Notes: generated from the sequence alone by a model not told the origin. Shown: positions 10,899-24,520, numbered from the stretch's first letter. The stretch is DNA of 64,000 nt from Silene conica (GCA_029255685.2 CM055313.2:46394079-46458078), one strand, 5' to 3'. A program made the numbers and translations.

Positions 10899-12486
10899 TG
10901 TAACATCCCGCATTTTCGTAAACAATATTTTAATGATTTTAAATTATTTTACGGAATATAATGATATTTAATAATAAATTAATAGAAAAGTCCGGGGCCA
11001 ATACGTTGTAGAATTAAAAATGTAGAAGTAGCTTAGTCGCAGCAATTAAAAGCGACATTGATTAGACTCAGCTATTTACTCTCATTGATCTAGGCTGAAC
11101 TTGCTTCGTGAATGCGAAAATCTCACCTAATGCTTTCCCAATTCTCGAATAAAGTCATCCCTTGCTGAACACAAATAGCATCAGCAGCACCAATGACGGC
11201 AGTACAGCAGAAAAGGGAGGGGCAGTAGCGTGCAGCACCGAAATGGAGTGCTGGAACGGAAACAGACGCGTAGGACAGTGTACGGGTACAGTCGAATGCA
11301 CGTAACAGAAATGCAGAACAGTGGCGAATGCACGGGGATGGAGTGCTGGAACAGACACTCGGGCAGAACGGTATTTCAGACACGGGAGTAATGCAGGAGC
11401 AAAGAGCAGAACAGACTCACAAACGGAATGCAGATACCGAAATGCAGACACGAAAACATGGGAGTAATGTACAGGAAAGTAACGCAGAACAGTCATGGGC
11501 TAGAATGCGCAGGAACAGAATGCAGAAATGGGGAGGGGGTCGGTTGTATGGGCAGTAGTAGTAACGTAGTCAATAGAATGCAGTAACTTAACAAAATGTA
11601 TGAATTAAATTCTTTTTATTCAACTAGAGCACTCAATGAATAATTATATATACATTAAACCATAAATTAAACATCCTATATTCACCATCCAATCAAATAA
11701 ACCTTCACAATGAAATTCCCAAAATTCAACCGGTCTCCATGTATACTCCCAATTTCACCCAAAAGATGAATTCAACATAAGTTATCAACAACAATCTGAA
11801 TATTATGCATACTAAACAAGTTTACAACTTATCTCATGCCTCAAAACATATAAACACATCAATATCAACAAAAAGCTTGCTACTTTAACAAAGAAGTCGA
11901 GTTACTCATAATTGTCACCTTAAAAGCGATTATGCTCCAAAATCCTCTTCAACAACAAAGCTATCAACTTCAAGATCCTCTAAATCAACCCCTACAACAA
12001 AAGAAACGGGTTTTAGAAGGTTAAAACGGAAATTACTCAAAACAGCGTCTTTTTCGAGTTTGATAAAATTGAAATTGAAAGAGATAGATGGCTTGGAAAT
12101 CTCGCAAGGATTCCGAAAATGTAAGACTTACCGCGATTCGGGTTCGGGAAGAGGTCGGAAAGTCGATTTTGAGCTTAAGAAATGAAGAACAATGGTGGAA
12201 AAAGAAGAAGCAGTGAAAGTGTTTGGAATGTCATGGAATAGGGTTGGTGGAGTTTAAGTAGTGTCCTTTCCTTACTTTGAGTCGGGTTACTTGTTTTGTG
12301 AAACGGGTTTAAGTCGGAATTGAATTAAGCCAAGTTAACATCTTAAGAACTTTAAGGATATTTTTAAGACGAATTTTAACGGAAATATTTAAAATAAATT
12401 TACGGTTTATTAATAAAATATTATTATATTCCGTAAAATAATTTAAAATCATTAAAATATTGTTTACGAAAATGCGGGATGTTACA
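10899..12486 (-). repeat. Rearranged gypsy 3' LTR bounded by inverted LTR heads
   Basis: The right end is a normal gypsy LTR start on the minus strand (TGTAACATCCCGCATTTTCG), and the plus-strand bases next to it read, on the minus strand, as the PPT GATGGGGTGAT. The left end carries the same LTR head in the opposite orientation. The first 64 bases are identical in the two ends, and weaker similarity continues beyond. Between them lie LTR sequence shared with the gypsy element at 22873 (about 12200-12420), a cloud of ACAGAATGCAG-like repeats (11230-11560), and a 290-bp segment (10959-11245) found again at 17565-17850. No matching target duplication is visible. Confidence 0.7.
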
Positions 12487-15474
12487 ATCACCCCATCTTT
12501 CAAAAAGTTTCGTCCTCGAAACTTGAAAGCAGTTACAAGGACAACGTTTAAAAATCAAAATTTTCACTGAACCTGTTATTTTAAACTTAGGTTTCTTTCA
12601 CAGATTTCGAAAACCAATTGCAAGGCACAAATCTTCGTCAATGGACGTTGGGGTTCTCGTTGTACATTCAAGAGCCCGACATCCCAAATCTGAGACAAGT
12701 CCCAAAAATTAAATCAATTGAAATCCAAAATTTAGATCAATCCGGTGTCGATAAGTATAGCACCAGTTATCAGACGTCTCCGATAACAAGTTCAAATGGC
12801 AATTCGACGCTGAAATTAATCAAATTGCAAAACAAGTGACTCTTTAAAAACCAGGTTTTCTCGTAAATTATAACTGAAATCCATCAAAGTTGAAAAGTTA
12901 TCCTTTTCCTTTAATCAAAACCTTTCATAAATAAACTTTTATTCCCAAATTCTCAGAAAGAGGAAGGTTGTAAAAATCCAACAAGTTTACGATTGATCGA
13001 AAGGAAGGCAGCTTAGCGAATTTACAGAAGTACAAAAGAGAATCTGTGCACGGGAGAGATTATGATTTAGAACAAATGATTCCACAGGCTCGGGTTTCTC
13101 GTAATTCTCATAGGGTCCTCATTTCTCTCTTCCCAAATCAAGCACTCCGACTATGGTTTTTGATGGATCCTTTCCTCAAACAACTCAAAACTACTCTAAC
13201 CTTAAATGAGACTTAAATATATCGCGTCTCATACAGCCTTCCACAAACGGTCCTGAACTTCCAAACTCGGTTTCTAAGGATAAGCTGACATCCTCAAGTT
13301 CAGACTCACCACTTATAACATGAACATTCGCAATAAGGCTTTACAAAAATCACAATTCCCAAATCCTCAAGTGGCATTTGAACGAAAATTCCTTTATTAA
13401 GATATACTCACGGTGTCATATTATATCAGAATTCCTCAAAATACACAGGTTACCACTATTCCAGTCCGAATTATTCCCAAGGTTTGGATGCTCAAATTCT
13501 AAGATTCCTTAAATGTCAACTGTATATTATTTCCCAATTTATTATTAAGTCAACGAGTTTCTATTCCCCATCAAGTACTCCTCTAGGTGGGCACTGAGAT
13601 TCATTAAGTAACTTAGTTCAAACACTCAGTCAATTCCGCAAGTCAAACCGTAATGATCTCAACACCCTCACCTTGTCACTAAAAGCTCTCATTCCTCAAA
13701 ATATGTGGTTCTGTTTGTATTCTAATACTTTCTCAAGATTCAGCATCACTAGCTTACCTCATTCATCTAGTTGACATCACCACTATCTAAAGCATGTTCC
13801 TCTAAATTCACCCAAGACTCCAAGTATCTCCTTTAAATTCTCAAATGGTACTCCCAAATCTACCAATACTCACGATTCAATAGTGTTCTCATATCCACGT
13901 TCCACAGATGTCCTGTATAAAACTCCACTCAACTCACGCATTCCATCATTCACTTCCATTCTCTCAATTAGTAGCATACGGACACTAGGATCACCAAATC
14001 ATGTCCCACAATATTTCATAGGTTTTCCTTAACAACAATACGTACCAAAACACGGAATGCTGTTATCCTAGGGGAATTCCTCAAAGTCCATTAAAAGCAA
14101 GTTACTACACGCGAGCCATGCAAGGATGAGTTTCAGAAGTAGGGTCGAGCCAGGAAGCTATGCAAGGAGTTTCCAAGGTACGATGGAAGAGAATTCAAGA
14201 ACGGAAATACACACGAAGAAAAAGGATAAGACCTTGGGGTCTTAGAAGAAGCTAGAAGGAAAAAGTCAATGGTGAAGACTTACCAGTGATCAACTGAGAG
14301 CAAGTCTCTGCTGCAGCACGGCTCATCACGAACACAGTACCCTTGGCCTTCGGTCTTTGGACAGCGGCAGTGGCGTTGTCAGTAGTGTTCTTCTCAGGGC
14401 ACTCAACGGCTAGGTGTCCGGGCTTCCTACAGTGATAGCACAATCGCGGTCTGCCCAAGCGACGCGTACCCGAGAGATGGTCTCGACGACGTCCGGTATT
14501 CTGGGGTCCTTTGCCTCTAGAAGTAGCAGCTAGGGTAGAAAGTGCACCAACTGCATCTTGTTAACATGGGGAGAAGATGGTTAAGAAGCAGAGGGTCTCT
14601 TGCCTTGAGGGCAAGCTGGTGAAGAACAAGGTAGGGAGAGGGCTTGGGTCTCCTCATCTATAGCCTTAATCGATCCCTCTGCCCAAATAGCCTCGTTGTA
14701 AACTTCTACGAAAAAAGTAGAATCTCTACGAATCATACTCTCGATGCGGGGACGTAGCTTCCCTCTGTAGAAGTAGACTCTCTCCGATTCATCCCTTACG
14801 AATCGAGAAGCAAAGTGAGCCAACTGATTATACTTGTCTGTGAACTCTTGCACTGTCATCTTTCCTTGCTTGAGATCCATGAACTCTTTCAATCTTTGCG
14901 AACGAAGCTCCTTAGGGTAGAAGCGGGTCTCTACCTTGTCTTTGAACGCGTCCCAATCAAACAACGGATCAAGGAGGGAACTGGGACCAGTAAGAAGCCA
15001 CCAACGGTCTGCCTCATGCGTCAGGAAGTGAGCAGCTAAACGTACTCTATCCTCCCTAACAACTGAGTACACGGAGAAACTCTTATCCATATCTCTAAAC
15101 CACTCCGATAAGGCAACCGGGTCAACTTCACCGCCGTAGGTCTTAACATGGCTCCTAGCCATCTGAGAGACTATCCAGGAGAAGTCACCAGGTCTGTTAG
15201 CATTGTTACCAGGCGGAGGGGGAACAGCTTCAGCCTGAACCCTCTGGTTCTCTAGGACTTGCTTAAGTGCTTGCATTATAGTATTCTCTGCGGCTGAGGG
15301 TCTCACCATCCTTCAAAAGAGAAAACGGTGTTACCTTAACAATTAACAAGCACAAACAGTCTACCACTTATCCTTAAGTCTACCCAAATCTCTCATTCAT
15401 TATTTAAGTTATTGGTCAAGTTATGTTTGGGGATTACATGAGTGCGTCGGGAGCGATAACGCTCTAATACCAAC
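12487..15474 (-). mobile_element. Internal region of a gag-only Ty3/gypsy (Tekay/Del-like) derivative
   Basis: The primer site TTGGTATTAGAGC (minus strand, plus 15461-15474) adjoins the 5' LTR. Gag follows, with a capsid domain at about 15309-14600 (HVKTYGGEVDPVALSEWF, FYPKELRSQRLKEFMDLKQG) and a CCHC zinc knuckle (CYHCRKPGHLAVEC) near 14410. Its capsid closely resembles that of the neighbouring element at 18.5 kb. From about 14250 down to the PPT at 12490 I see no protease, RT or integrase, only about 1.7 kb of sequence without reading frames. The element is broken and would have relied on a relative for pol. Confidence 0.8.
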
Positions 15475-17850
15475 TGTAAAACCCCTCACAAAAGCGGAAA
15501 TAGTAAACATACAAAGTACTAAAAATGCAGCGGAAATAAAACTTTTTAACATAACTAAACATGCGAGGTGTCCTACTACAATCTGAAACATAAAACAATA
15601 TTAAGTACAATACAAAAGCAGCCCGGGATAACATATCCCTACAGGTACAAAATACAGGAATCAAAAGTCTAAGGTCTAGCTACAGGATAAGGGTAAATCA
15701 TCGATGATTGGATCATCCCTCGCTAGCCTCAACGTAACCCCCTGCAAACAGCCTCATGTACCTACACACATACAACATGTGCGTCATAGTCAGTGGGGAG
15801 TGACTAAAGCTCTCATAGCCACATATTGTCATACAACACCGAACATATAAAAAACCAACATACTCCAACATATATATAACATGTGAAGCATATAAGTCTC
15901 AATAACTCAATCTCATACCATCATGCAAATACTATGCAAGGCTCTCAACCAACTTCGGAAACTATTTGGATGGAGAACCAGTTTCCCTTCCGGTTGCCCG
16001 GCCGGGGGGTCTTTCAATCCAAACCATTTAGGAAACTAGACTAAGAGTCATCCAATGCCTTGGATGAACAGTTCTAAAATCAACAACATTCTATCTATCA
16101 CAGTCAATCAACAACATCTGACACTGTACCCCAACTCAGGCAAGCAGATGCAAATCAGCAGTATATAACACTGTACCCCAACTCAGGCAAGTATATACAA
16201 TCATCCAGCAATGTCTAGCACTAAACCCCAACTCAGGCGGCTAAACACAAAACACACATGAACCACCCACGAAGGGGTTCGACCACAGAACAATGAACCA
16301 CCCACTAAGGGGTTCAACAAGGAGAAAGAACCACCCACGAAGGGTTCGACAAAAAGGCAAAACCACCCACGAAGGGTTCGACAAAAAGGCAGAACCACCC
16401 ACGAAGGGTTCGACAAAAAGGCAGAACCACCCACGAAGGATTCGACAAAAAGGCAGAACCACCCACGAAGGGGTTCACCGAACAGAAAGAACCACCCACT
16501 AAGGGTTCGTCAAAGAGACAGAACCACGCACTAAGGGGTTCGACCACGAAGCTAGAACCAACCGCTAAGTGGTTCACGCGGAATTGAACCACCCACGAAG
16601 GGGTTCGCACGAAGAAGACAGAACCACCCACTGGGGGGTTCGTCCAGAAGAAGGAACCACCCACTAAGGGGTTTACACGAACAAACACAACGAACCAACC
16701 ACTAAGTGGTTCAACAACCAAATCTCCAAAGGAGGCTACTCACTAAACCACAAATCAAACATTTAACCACATCCAATCAGCACTTAGTTGACTTCGGAAA
16801 CTAATTTGAGGCGAGAGCCGGTCTCCCTTCCGATTGCCCGGCCGGGGGGTCTTTCATCCTCAAATCCATTCCCGAACTCAACATAAATGTCGCCCAAAAC
16901 CTGGGACTACAACAACCTTAAATGATAAACAATCTACTCTTGATAAACATTCAATCGACACTTAATTGACCCCAGGAACTAAGTCGAGGGAGAGCCGATT
17001 TCCCTTTCGGTTGCCCGACCGGGGGGTCTCTATCCTAACTCCATTCCCGAACCCAATATAGTGTCGCCCGAACTCCGGGGACCTCAAACACACATACAAG
17101 TATAAGAAAAAGACCAATTTCGATTAAGATATTTCTAAACGACTGCTATATATTAAAATATCTTAGTCCGATAAGAATTATAAACTGACACTTAAGAATT
17201 AACTAATTTTAGACAAGTAACTAACTACTTTACTAAATCTTACTTAGCTCAAATATATTTTACTAAGTATATGATTACGTTCTAATTAACCGGTTCAACC
17301 GATAAAGGAAATAAACACGATTTAAATTAAACTTCATATTATATCACCTATATTTTATACGAGAAAAAGATTAACTAATTAAATTATTTCGACATGCTTC
17401 TAATAATAAAACCGTAAACCATTACTAATTCGTAACGATTTCTAACGTATTATATTTAAACGTAAACAAGCTAGCAAGCACGTACGTAAACTAATTAATT
17501 AAGCAGGCTAACAAGCACGTACGTAAATAATAATATAATAATAATATAATAATATAATAATAAAATAATGATATTTAATAATAAATTAATAGAAAATTCA
17601 GGGGCCAATACGTTGTAGAATTAAAAATGTATAAGTAGCTTAGTCGCAGCAATTAAAAGCGGCATTGATTAGACTCAGCTATTTACTCTCATTGATCTAG
17701 GTTGAACTTGCTTCGTGAATGCGAAAATCTCACCTAATGCTTTCTCAATTCTCGAATAAAGTCATCCCTTGCTGAACACAAATAGCATCAGCAGCACCAA
17801 TGACGGCAGTACAGCAGAAAAGGGACGGGCAGTAGCGTGCAGCACCGAAA
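15475..17850 (-). repeat. Gypsy 5' LTR (minus strand) with internal minisatellite
   Basis: The LTR ends, in element orientation, with GAGGGGTTTTACA at the primer site. It carries three copies of a module containing TTGCCCGGCCGGGGGGTCTT (about 15990, 16835 and 17015), also present in the LTR at 22873-25551, so the two belong to one family. A minisatellite occupies 16255-16715. The right boundary is approximate: 17565-17850 repeats 10959-11245, then plus-oriented LTR sequence of the next element begins. Confidence 0.7.
16255..16715. repeat. Minisatellite, about 32-35 bp units, in the gypsy LTR
   Basis: About fifteen units of the type AACCACCCACGAAGGGTTCG followed by 8-14 variable bases. The middle units (16329-16455) are nearly identical with ACAAAAAGGCAG spacers. 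It translates on either strand into repetitive peptides only because the unit is often near 32-33 bp; I do not regard these as proteins. Confidence 0.85.
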
Positions 17851-20800
17851 TGGAAAGGTGGCTAGGAGAACTCTAGTCACTCTCCACTGATTGTGGCGTA
17901 CATGTTTTCATGTATGTAGGTACATGCAGGTTGGCAGGGTTCACTCGAGAGCTAGCGAGCGATGATCCTTTCATCATGACTTACACTTATATCGTTTAGC
18001 TGGACTCTTAGTTTTGATACAGTTTTTGTTGGTGCCTGTAGGGATGTTCCATCCCAGGCTGTTGTATATATTTCGTTTGGTACTTAGACAGTATACTTAT
18101 CTATTTCTATTTATGTCAATTTCAGTTTTCAGGTTTTAATTCACCTCGCATGTTTATGTTAAAAAGTTTTAATTCCGCTGCATTTTTAGTACTTTGTATG
18201 TTTTAATTTGACCAAATAAACAAATAAACAAATAATGACCCCCGACCTTAACTTGACCAAATAAACAAATAATGAATGAGAGATGGGTAGATCTAAGGAT
18301 TTATATTGTATTCTATTTGTGAATGCTAATTGCTAAGTTAACACTTGTTTTCTCTTTTGAAGGATGGTGAGAACCACGGCTGCTGAGAACACTATAATGC
18401 AAGCACTTCATCAGTTGCTTGAGAACTAGAGACAGCAAGCAGGGAATGTTCCACCTCCTCCACCGCCAGGCAATGAGGCTAATCGTCCTGGTAGCTTTTC
18501 TTGGATAGCATCCCAGATGTCCAGGAGCCACGTGAAGACTTACGGAGGCGAGGTTGATCCGGTAGCTCTTACTGAGTGGTTACGTGAGATGGAAAAGAGC
18601 TTTACCATGTATTCGGTGGTTAGAGAGGATAGAGTGCGGCTAGCCACTCACTTTTTGACCCTAGAGGCCGATAAATGGTGGGCATTGACCGGACCGACTT
18701 TCATTCTTGATCCTTTGTTCGATTGGGAGGCTTTTAAGGATAAGCTCGAGACGAGGTTTTATCCTAAGGAGCTTAGATCACAGCGACTCAAGGAATTCAT
18801 GGATTTGAAGCAGGGTAAGATGTCCGTTCAGGAGTTCACCGACAGATTCAACCAGCTTGCACATTTTGCATCGAGCTCGAGGTTTGTCAGAGATGAGGGT
18901 GAGAGAGTTTACTTCTACCGTGGGAAGTTAGGACCGCGCATCGAGAGTATGATTCGTCGTGACTCGACTTCTTTTGTGGAGGTATATGATGATGCTATTT
19001 GGGCCAAGAGTTCTATTTGTGCCATAGATGCTGAGACCCGAGCTGCTACTTCCAATGTGACTTCTCACCAGAGATTAGTTTACCAGGGGAAGAGACCGTT
19101 TGTTCCTTCTACTTCTTCGCCTTCTTCTCAGAAAAAGCGGTTTGAGAGGTTCTCTGCTCCGGTTGCTAAGACCATTGTTCACACCGACACATCTTCTAGT
19201 GTTTGCCACCGTTGTGGTAAACCATCTCATCCTGGTTTTGATTGTTTCAAGAATGCTTTCAAGTGCTATACCTGCAATGGATTTGGGCATAAGTCTTATG
19301 AGTGTCCTGAGAGGAACACCGCACTTGGCAAGGCTGCCACTGCTGCTGCAGCGACTAAGGGAGGAAAGCCGAAAGGGAAGATCTTTGTGATGACTAGAGC
19401 TGAGGCTGAGGCTCATCCAGACATTGTTGCCGGTATCTTTTATGTTCTTGGTGCTGAGTGCCTTATTCTATTTGATACTGGTGCTTCTCTATCGTTTATA
19501 TCGACTCAGTTCGCAGACCGTTTAGCTCTTGAGTCTTCCTTGGTTGAGGAGACTTCCATTTCCTTACCTTCTGGAGACGTTTTTTCCTGCTCTTCGTCCC
19601 ATAGGGATGTTCTGATTATTATTGGTCAAGCCACATTTCCAGCGGACTTACTGAGATTCCCTCTCGAGGTTTTTGACATTATCCTCGGTATGGATTGGTT
19701 ATCGCGATACCATGCTCGCTTCGAGTGTCGCGACCAGAAAATCTGTTTGAGGAGTTCTTGAGGAGTTCGTGTTTCCTATAGGGGAACTCGCCCTAAAAGG
19801 GGTGTTCGTGTTATCTCTTCGATGAAAGCATCTCATCTTCTTAGGAAGGGTTGCCAAGCCTTCCTGTGTGTTATTTCAGCTGCAAAGCCATCGCTACCGA
19901 AGCTTGAGGATGTAGCCATTGTTCGTGAGTTTCCAGATGTTTTCCCAGATGACTTGCCAGGGATACCGCCAGAGAGAGATGTGGAGTTTACTATTGAGCT
20001 TGTTCCAGGTACCGGACCGATATCCAAAGCTCCTTACCGTATGGCTCCGCCAGAGTTGAAAGAGTTGAAGCAGCAATTGGAAGAGATGATCGAGAAAGGA
20101 TTCATTAGACCGAGTGCTTCTCCGTGAGGTGCTCCAGTTTTGTTTGTTAAGAAGAAAGATGGTTCCATGAGACTTTGAATTGATTATAGAGAGTTGAACA
20201 GAGTGACCGTGAAGAACAGATATCCTTTGCCTAGGATAGATGACTTGTTTGATCAGTTGAGAGGTGCTTCTAGATTTTCTAAGATTGATCTTCGATCGGG
20301 TTATCATCAGATTCCAGTGAGAGAGGCTGATATTGCGAAGACTGCTTTTCGTACCAGATATGGGCATTTTGAGTTCGTGGTTATGCCTTTTGGGTTGACT
20401 AATGCACCTGCTATTTTCATGGATCAGATGAACCGCACCTTTAGTGAGTATCTTGACACTTGTGTTGTGGTGTTTATTGATGACATTCTCATTTACTCTA
20501 AGACCGATGATGAGCATGCCAAGCATCTTAGATTGATTCTTGGGATTTTACGTCGACAGAAGTGGTTTGCGAAGTTCTCTAAGTGTGAGTTTTGGCTTTC
20601 TAAGGTTGCATTTCTTGGACATGTGATATCTAGTGAGGGAGTTATGGTTGATCCCGCGAAGATTGAGGCCGTTGTTGAATGGGAGAGTCCCAAAGATGTG
20701 GGAGAGATCCGTAGTTTCCTTGGTTTAGCGGGTTATTACCGTCGATTTGTTGAGGATTTCTATAGATTGGCTCGTCCGATGACTCAGTTATTGAAGAAGG

Positions 20801-23800
20801 AAGCTAAATTTGTGTGGACCGATAAGTGTGAGAGTTCTTTTCAGGAATTGAAGACTAGGTTGACTTCCGCCCCCGTACTTCCTTTGCCAGAGATTGGAGT
20901 TGACTTCGATGTTTATTGCGATGCTTCGATGTTAGGGCTTGGATGTGTGTTGATGCAGAGTGGTAAGGTGATAGCTTACTCATCTAGACAGTTGCGAGTT
21001 CACGAGGTGAACTATCCGACACATGATCTTGAGTTAGCTGCTGTTGTTCATGCCTTGAAGATGTGGTGTCATTACTTGATTGGATCTCATTGTCGCATTT
21101 TCACGGATCATAAGAGTCTTAAGTACATTTTCACACAGAAAGACCTTAATATGCGACAGCGACGTTGGCTAGAGTTGGTTAAGGATTATGACATTGAGTT
21201 ATTGTATCATGAGGGAAAGGCCAATGTGGTTGCTGATGCGCTTAGCCGTAAGACTTCTCATTCGATGAGTGCTATGCGTGTATTGCCCGATGAGTTGTGT
21301 TTCGAGTTCTGAAAGTTGAGATTAGAGATGGTTGTAGCGGTTTTGATTAGTTAGCTGCTATGACTGCCGAGCCGTCCTTATATTGGGAGATTCGCCAGAG
21401 TTTACCTTCAGAAGCTGATTTCAAGAAGTTCGAGGCTAAGATTTCGAGTGGTGTTGCACCTGACTTAGTGATTGATGCTGATGGTTTCCTTAGATTCCGT
21501 GGTCGGATGTATGTTCCAGATGTGCCAGATTTGAGGAAGAGGGTTCTTGATGAGGCTCACTTGACACCGTATTCAGTTCATCCGGGCGGAGAGAAGATGC
21601 ACAAGGATTTGATACTTATATTTTGGTGGCTCGGGTTGAAGAAAGACATTTTGGATTACGTGAGTAGGTGCTTGACTTGTCAACAAGTCAAGATAGAGCA
21701 TAGGAGGCCAGGTGGTTTGTTACAGCCGCTTCCCTTTCTTCAGTGGAAGTGGGAGTGTATATCGATGGACTTCGTGACACCATTGCCTAAGACTGTGGGA
21801 GGCAAGGATGCGATTTGGGTTATTGTTGATAGGCTAACTAAGTGTGCTAGATTTGTGCCTATCAGAGAGACATGGGATATAGACCGTTTAGCCAGGGCTT
21901 ATATTGCAGAGATAGTCCGTTACCGTGGTGTCCCGAGAGAGATCGTTTCTGATCGTGATCCTCGTTTCTGTTCCAGATTTTGGAAGGCTTTACAGGAGGC
22001 TATGGGTAGCCGTTTGCTGATGAGTACCGCATTTCATGCCGGGACTGATGGTCAGTCCGAGAGGACTATTCAGACATTAGACGACTTGCTCCGTGCTTGT
22101 GCACTTGATTTTCAGAGTTCTTGGGAGCAGTGTCTACCGTTAGTTGAGTTTTCTTACAACAACAGTTACCATTCATCTATTGGTATGGCTCCGTATGAGG
22201 CGCTCTATGGTAGGAAGTGTCGTAGTCCGATCTGTTGGGATCAGGCGAGTGACGTGCACGACCTAGGACCGGACCAGTTAGCTGTTACGATTGATCAGGT
22301 TCAGCTTATCAGAGGTAGGATGAAGGCCGCACAGGATCGGCAGAAATCCTATGCTGATGTTCGCCGTAGACCTTTTGAGTTTGAGGTGGGTGACAGAGTC
22401 TTCTTGAGAGTTTCACCGATGAAGGGTGTTAAGAGGTTTGGAGTTAAGGGCAAGTTGAGCCCTAAGTATATTGGGCCTTTTGAGATCGTGAAGAGGATTG
22501 GTGCTGCTGCTTATCGTTTGGACTTGCCTCCTAGTTTGGGCAAGGTTCATAGTGTCTTTCATGTTTCTCAGCTCCGTAAGTATGTTAGTGATCCGAGTCA
22601 TGTTCTGCCTAGAGAGATCGAGAACTTGGAGCCGAGTCTTGCTTTCGAGGAGCGTTCTGTGAAGATCCTAGACCGACAGGATAGGAAGCTTAGGAGCAAG
22701 GTGGTGCCTTTAGTGAAGATCCTTTGGCGTTGCGGTGATGTTGAGGAGCAGACATGGGAGACCGAGGCATCGATGCGTGATGCGCATCCTTGTCTTTTCG
22801 ATTGAGGTATAGTTCGTTAGAATTTATGTTCGTTCGAGTTTCGAGGACGAAACTTCTTGAAGTTGGGGTGATTGTAACATCCCGTATTTTTATAAAATAT
22901 ATTTTAAGCGTTTTTAATTATTTTAAGTAATAAAATAATATTTTAATTAATTACCGTAAAGTAATTTTAAATAAATAGTAAGATCCGTCATAAGAACCTT
23001 AAGTCCTTAAGACGAATACAAACTTGGTAAATTCAAGTTCTCAACTTAAAACCCGTTCAAGGTATCCAACCCGTTTTCACAAAACGGAAAGGACACATCT
23101 TATACCCTTCTAAAACCCATATGTCGACACATTCCTCTTCATCCTCAAAAACAAAATAACAGTAAACACATTCCTCATAAACCTCCATTTTTTTTTATTC
23201 ATCTTCTTTTGCTTATTTCTTCATCATCCGTTCATCAAATCAAGGTAATAATAACATTTTTGGAATCCTTATCGAATTTGCAAGCCATCTATCACTTCCG
23301 ATTTTCATTTCCTCTATTTCGAAATTTGGGCTGTTTTTCCTAAAATCGATTTTCAGACCTTAAACTCGTTTTTCGTGCTTGTAGGTGAAAGATTAGACAA
23401 CCCGGACATGGATAGCTTCATCATAGAGGAGGAGCTTTGAGCGGGATTGCTTATAAGGTGACGATTACAAGTAACTCGGCCTTTTTGTTAAAATAGCAAG
23501 TTTTGTTGTGTTCTTGTTAATGTTTCTGATTTTTGTGTAAGGTTGATGATTTATGGACTTAGTAACATGTTTAGGAATGTTCTTACTTGATGAATTCATG
23601 CCTTGTTGATGTTTCACATGTTCTTAAGTTATTTTCAGAAATTTCATGTTTTGCGACGGATACTTGTAATAATCGTTTGAGGATTGTTTTGTGGTTTAAT
23701 TGCTAGTAGATAATGATATTGGGTGATTTGTAATAGTGGGTAAACATCATTTGTTGCGATTCTTAAACTTAGTATCAATTTAATGGAGTTTTGAAATAGG

Positions 23801-23833
23801 CTGGAAATTGTGTTTTTCGCGATCAGGCTCTCT

Positions 23834-24208
23834 GAGCCGGTCGACCGACTGGCCGCCGGTCGACCGGCTGGGAGTGTCTTTAGTGGATTTTGCGATTTTT
23901 GGAAGAAACTAAGTTTTGAGCTGCCAGCCGGTAGGCCGGCTGCCTGCCGACCGGCTGGTAGCCTCTTTGTGTGTCTTGCGTAAAATTTTAAAGGGTAGGG
24001 AATGAGGTGCCAGCCGGTAGACCGGCCGCCTGCCAACCGGCTGGGAACCTCATTTGTAAATAATGCGTATATTGGGATTGGGTTCCCAGCCGGTAGGCCG
24101 GCTGCCTGCCGAACTGCTAGGAGTCCTTTGGGGCTGTCTTCGTTTTCAAGAAAGGGAAGGCTGAGATGGATCACCAGCCGGTAGGCCGGCTGCCTGCCGA
24201 CCGGCTGG
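23834..24208. repeat. Five GC-rich palindromic units in the gypsy LTR
   Basis: Units of about 35 bp start at 23834, 23924, 24010, 24086 and 24174, spaced 76-90 bp. Typical arms are CCAGCCGGT and ACCGGCTGG enclosing AGGCCGGCTGCCTGCCG, so each unit can fold on itself. They stand out as strongly GC-rich islands in AT-rich LTR sequence. Two further units occur on the opposite strand at about 56236 and 56334. Confidence 0.88.
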
Positions 24209-24520
24209 GGATCCCTGTAGCTCATTTTTGGTTTCGAATTCGTAATTCGTTCGTAACTTTTAAACGGTTAATCGGTTTTGATTGAAACTCGTTCCTTGTA
24301 TCTTTGATATGTATCTGAGGTCCCCGGAGGATGGGCGACACTATATTGGGTTCGGGAATGGAGAGAGGATAGAGACCCGCCGGTAAGGTAACCGAAAGGG
24401 AAACCGGCTCTCCCTCAACTTAGTTCCCGGGGTCAATTAAGTGTTGATTAGAAGTCAAGACAATAGAACTATAGTTTAGTTCAAAGACTTTGATGATATT
24501 GTATTGATGCGTATTAAGTT

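Noticed and set aside
11123-11558. Overlapping open frames on both strands in a less AT-rich stretch
   Set aside because: They arise from ACAGAATGCAG-type repeats in a gypsy LTR; composition is repetitive and no domain is visible.
16201-16721. Open frames in several readings with repeated GWFCLFVEPFVGGS-like peptides
   Set aside because: They are translations of the 32-35 bp minisatellite in the gypsy LTR; frames stay open because the unit lacks stops, and there is no other protein feature.
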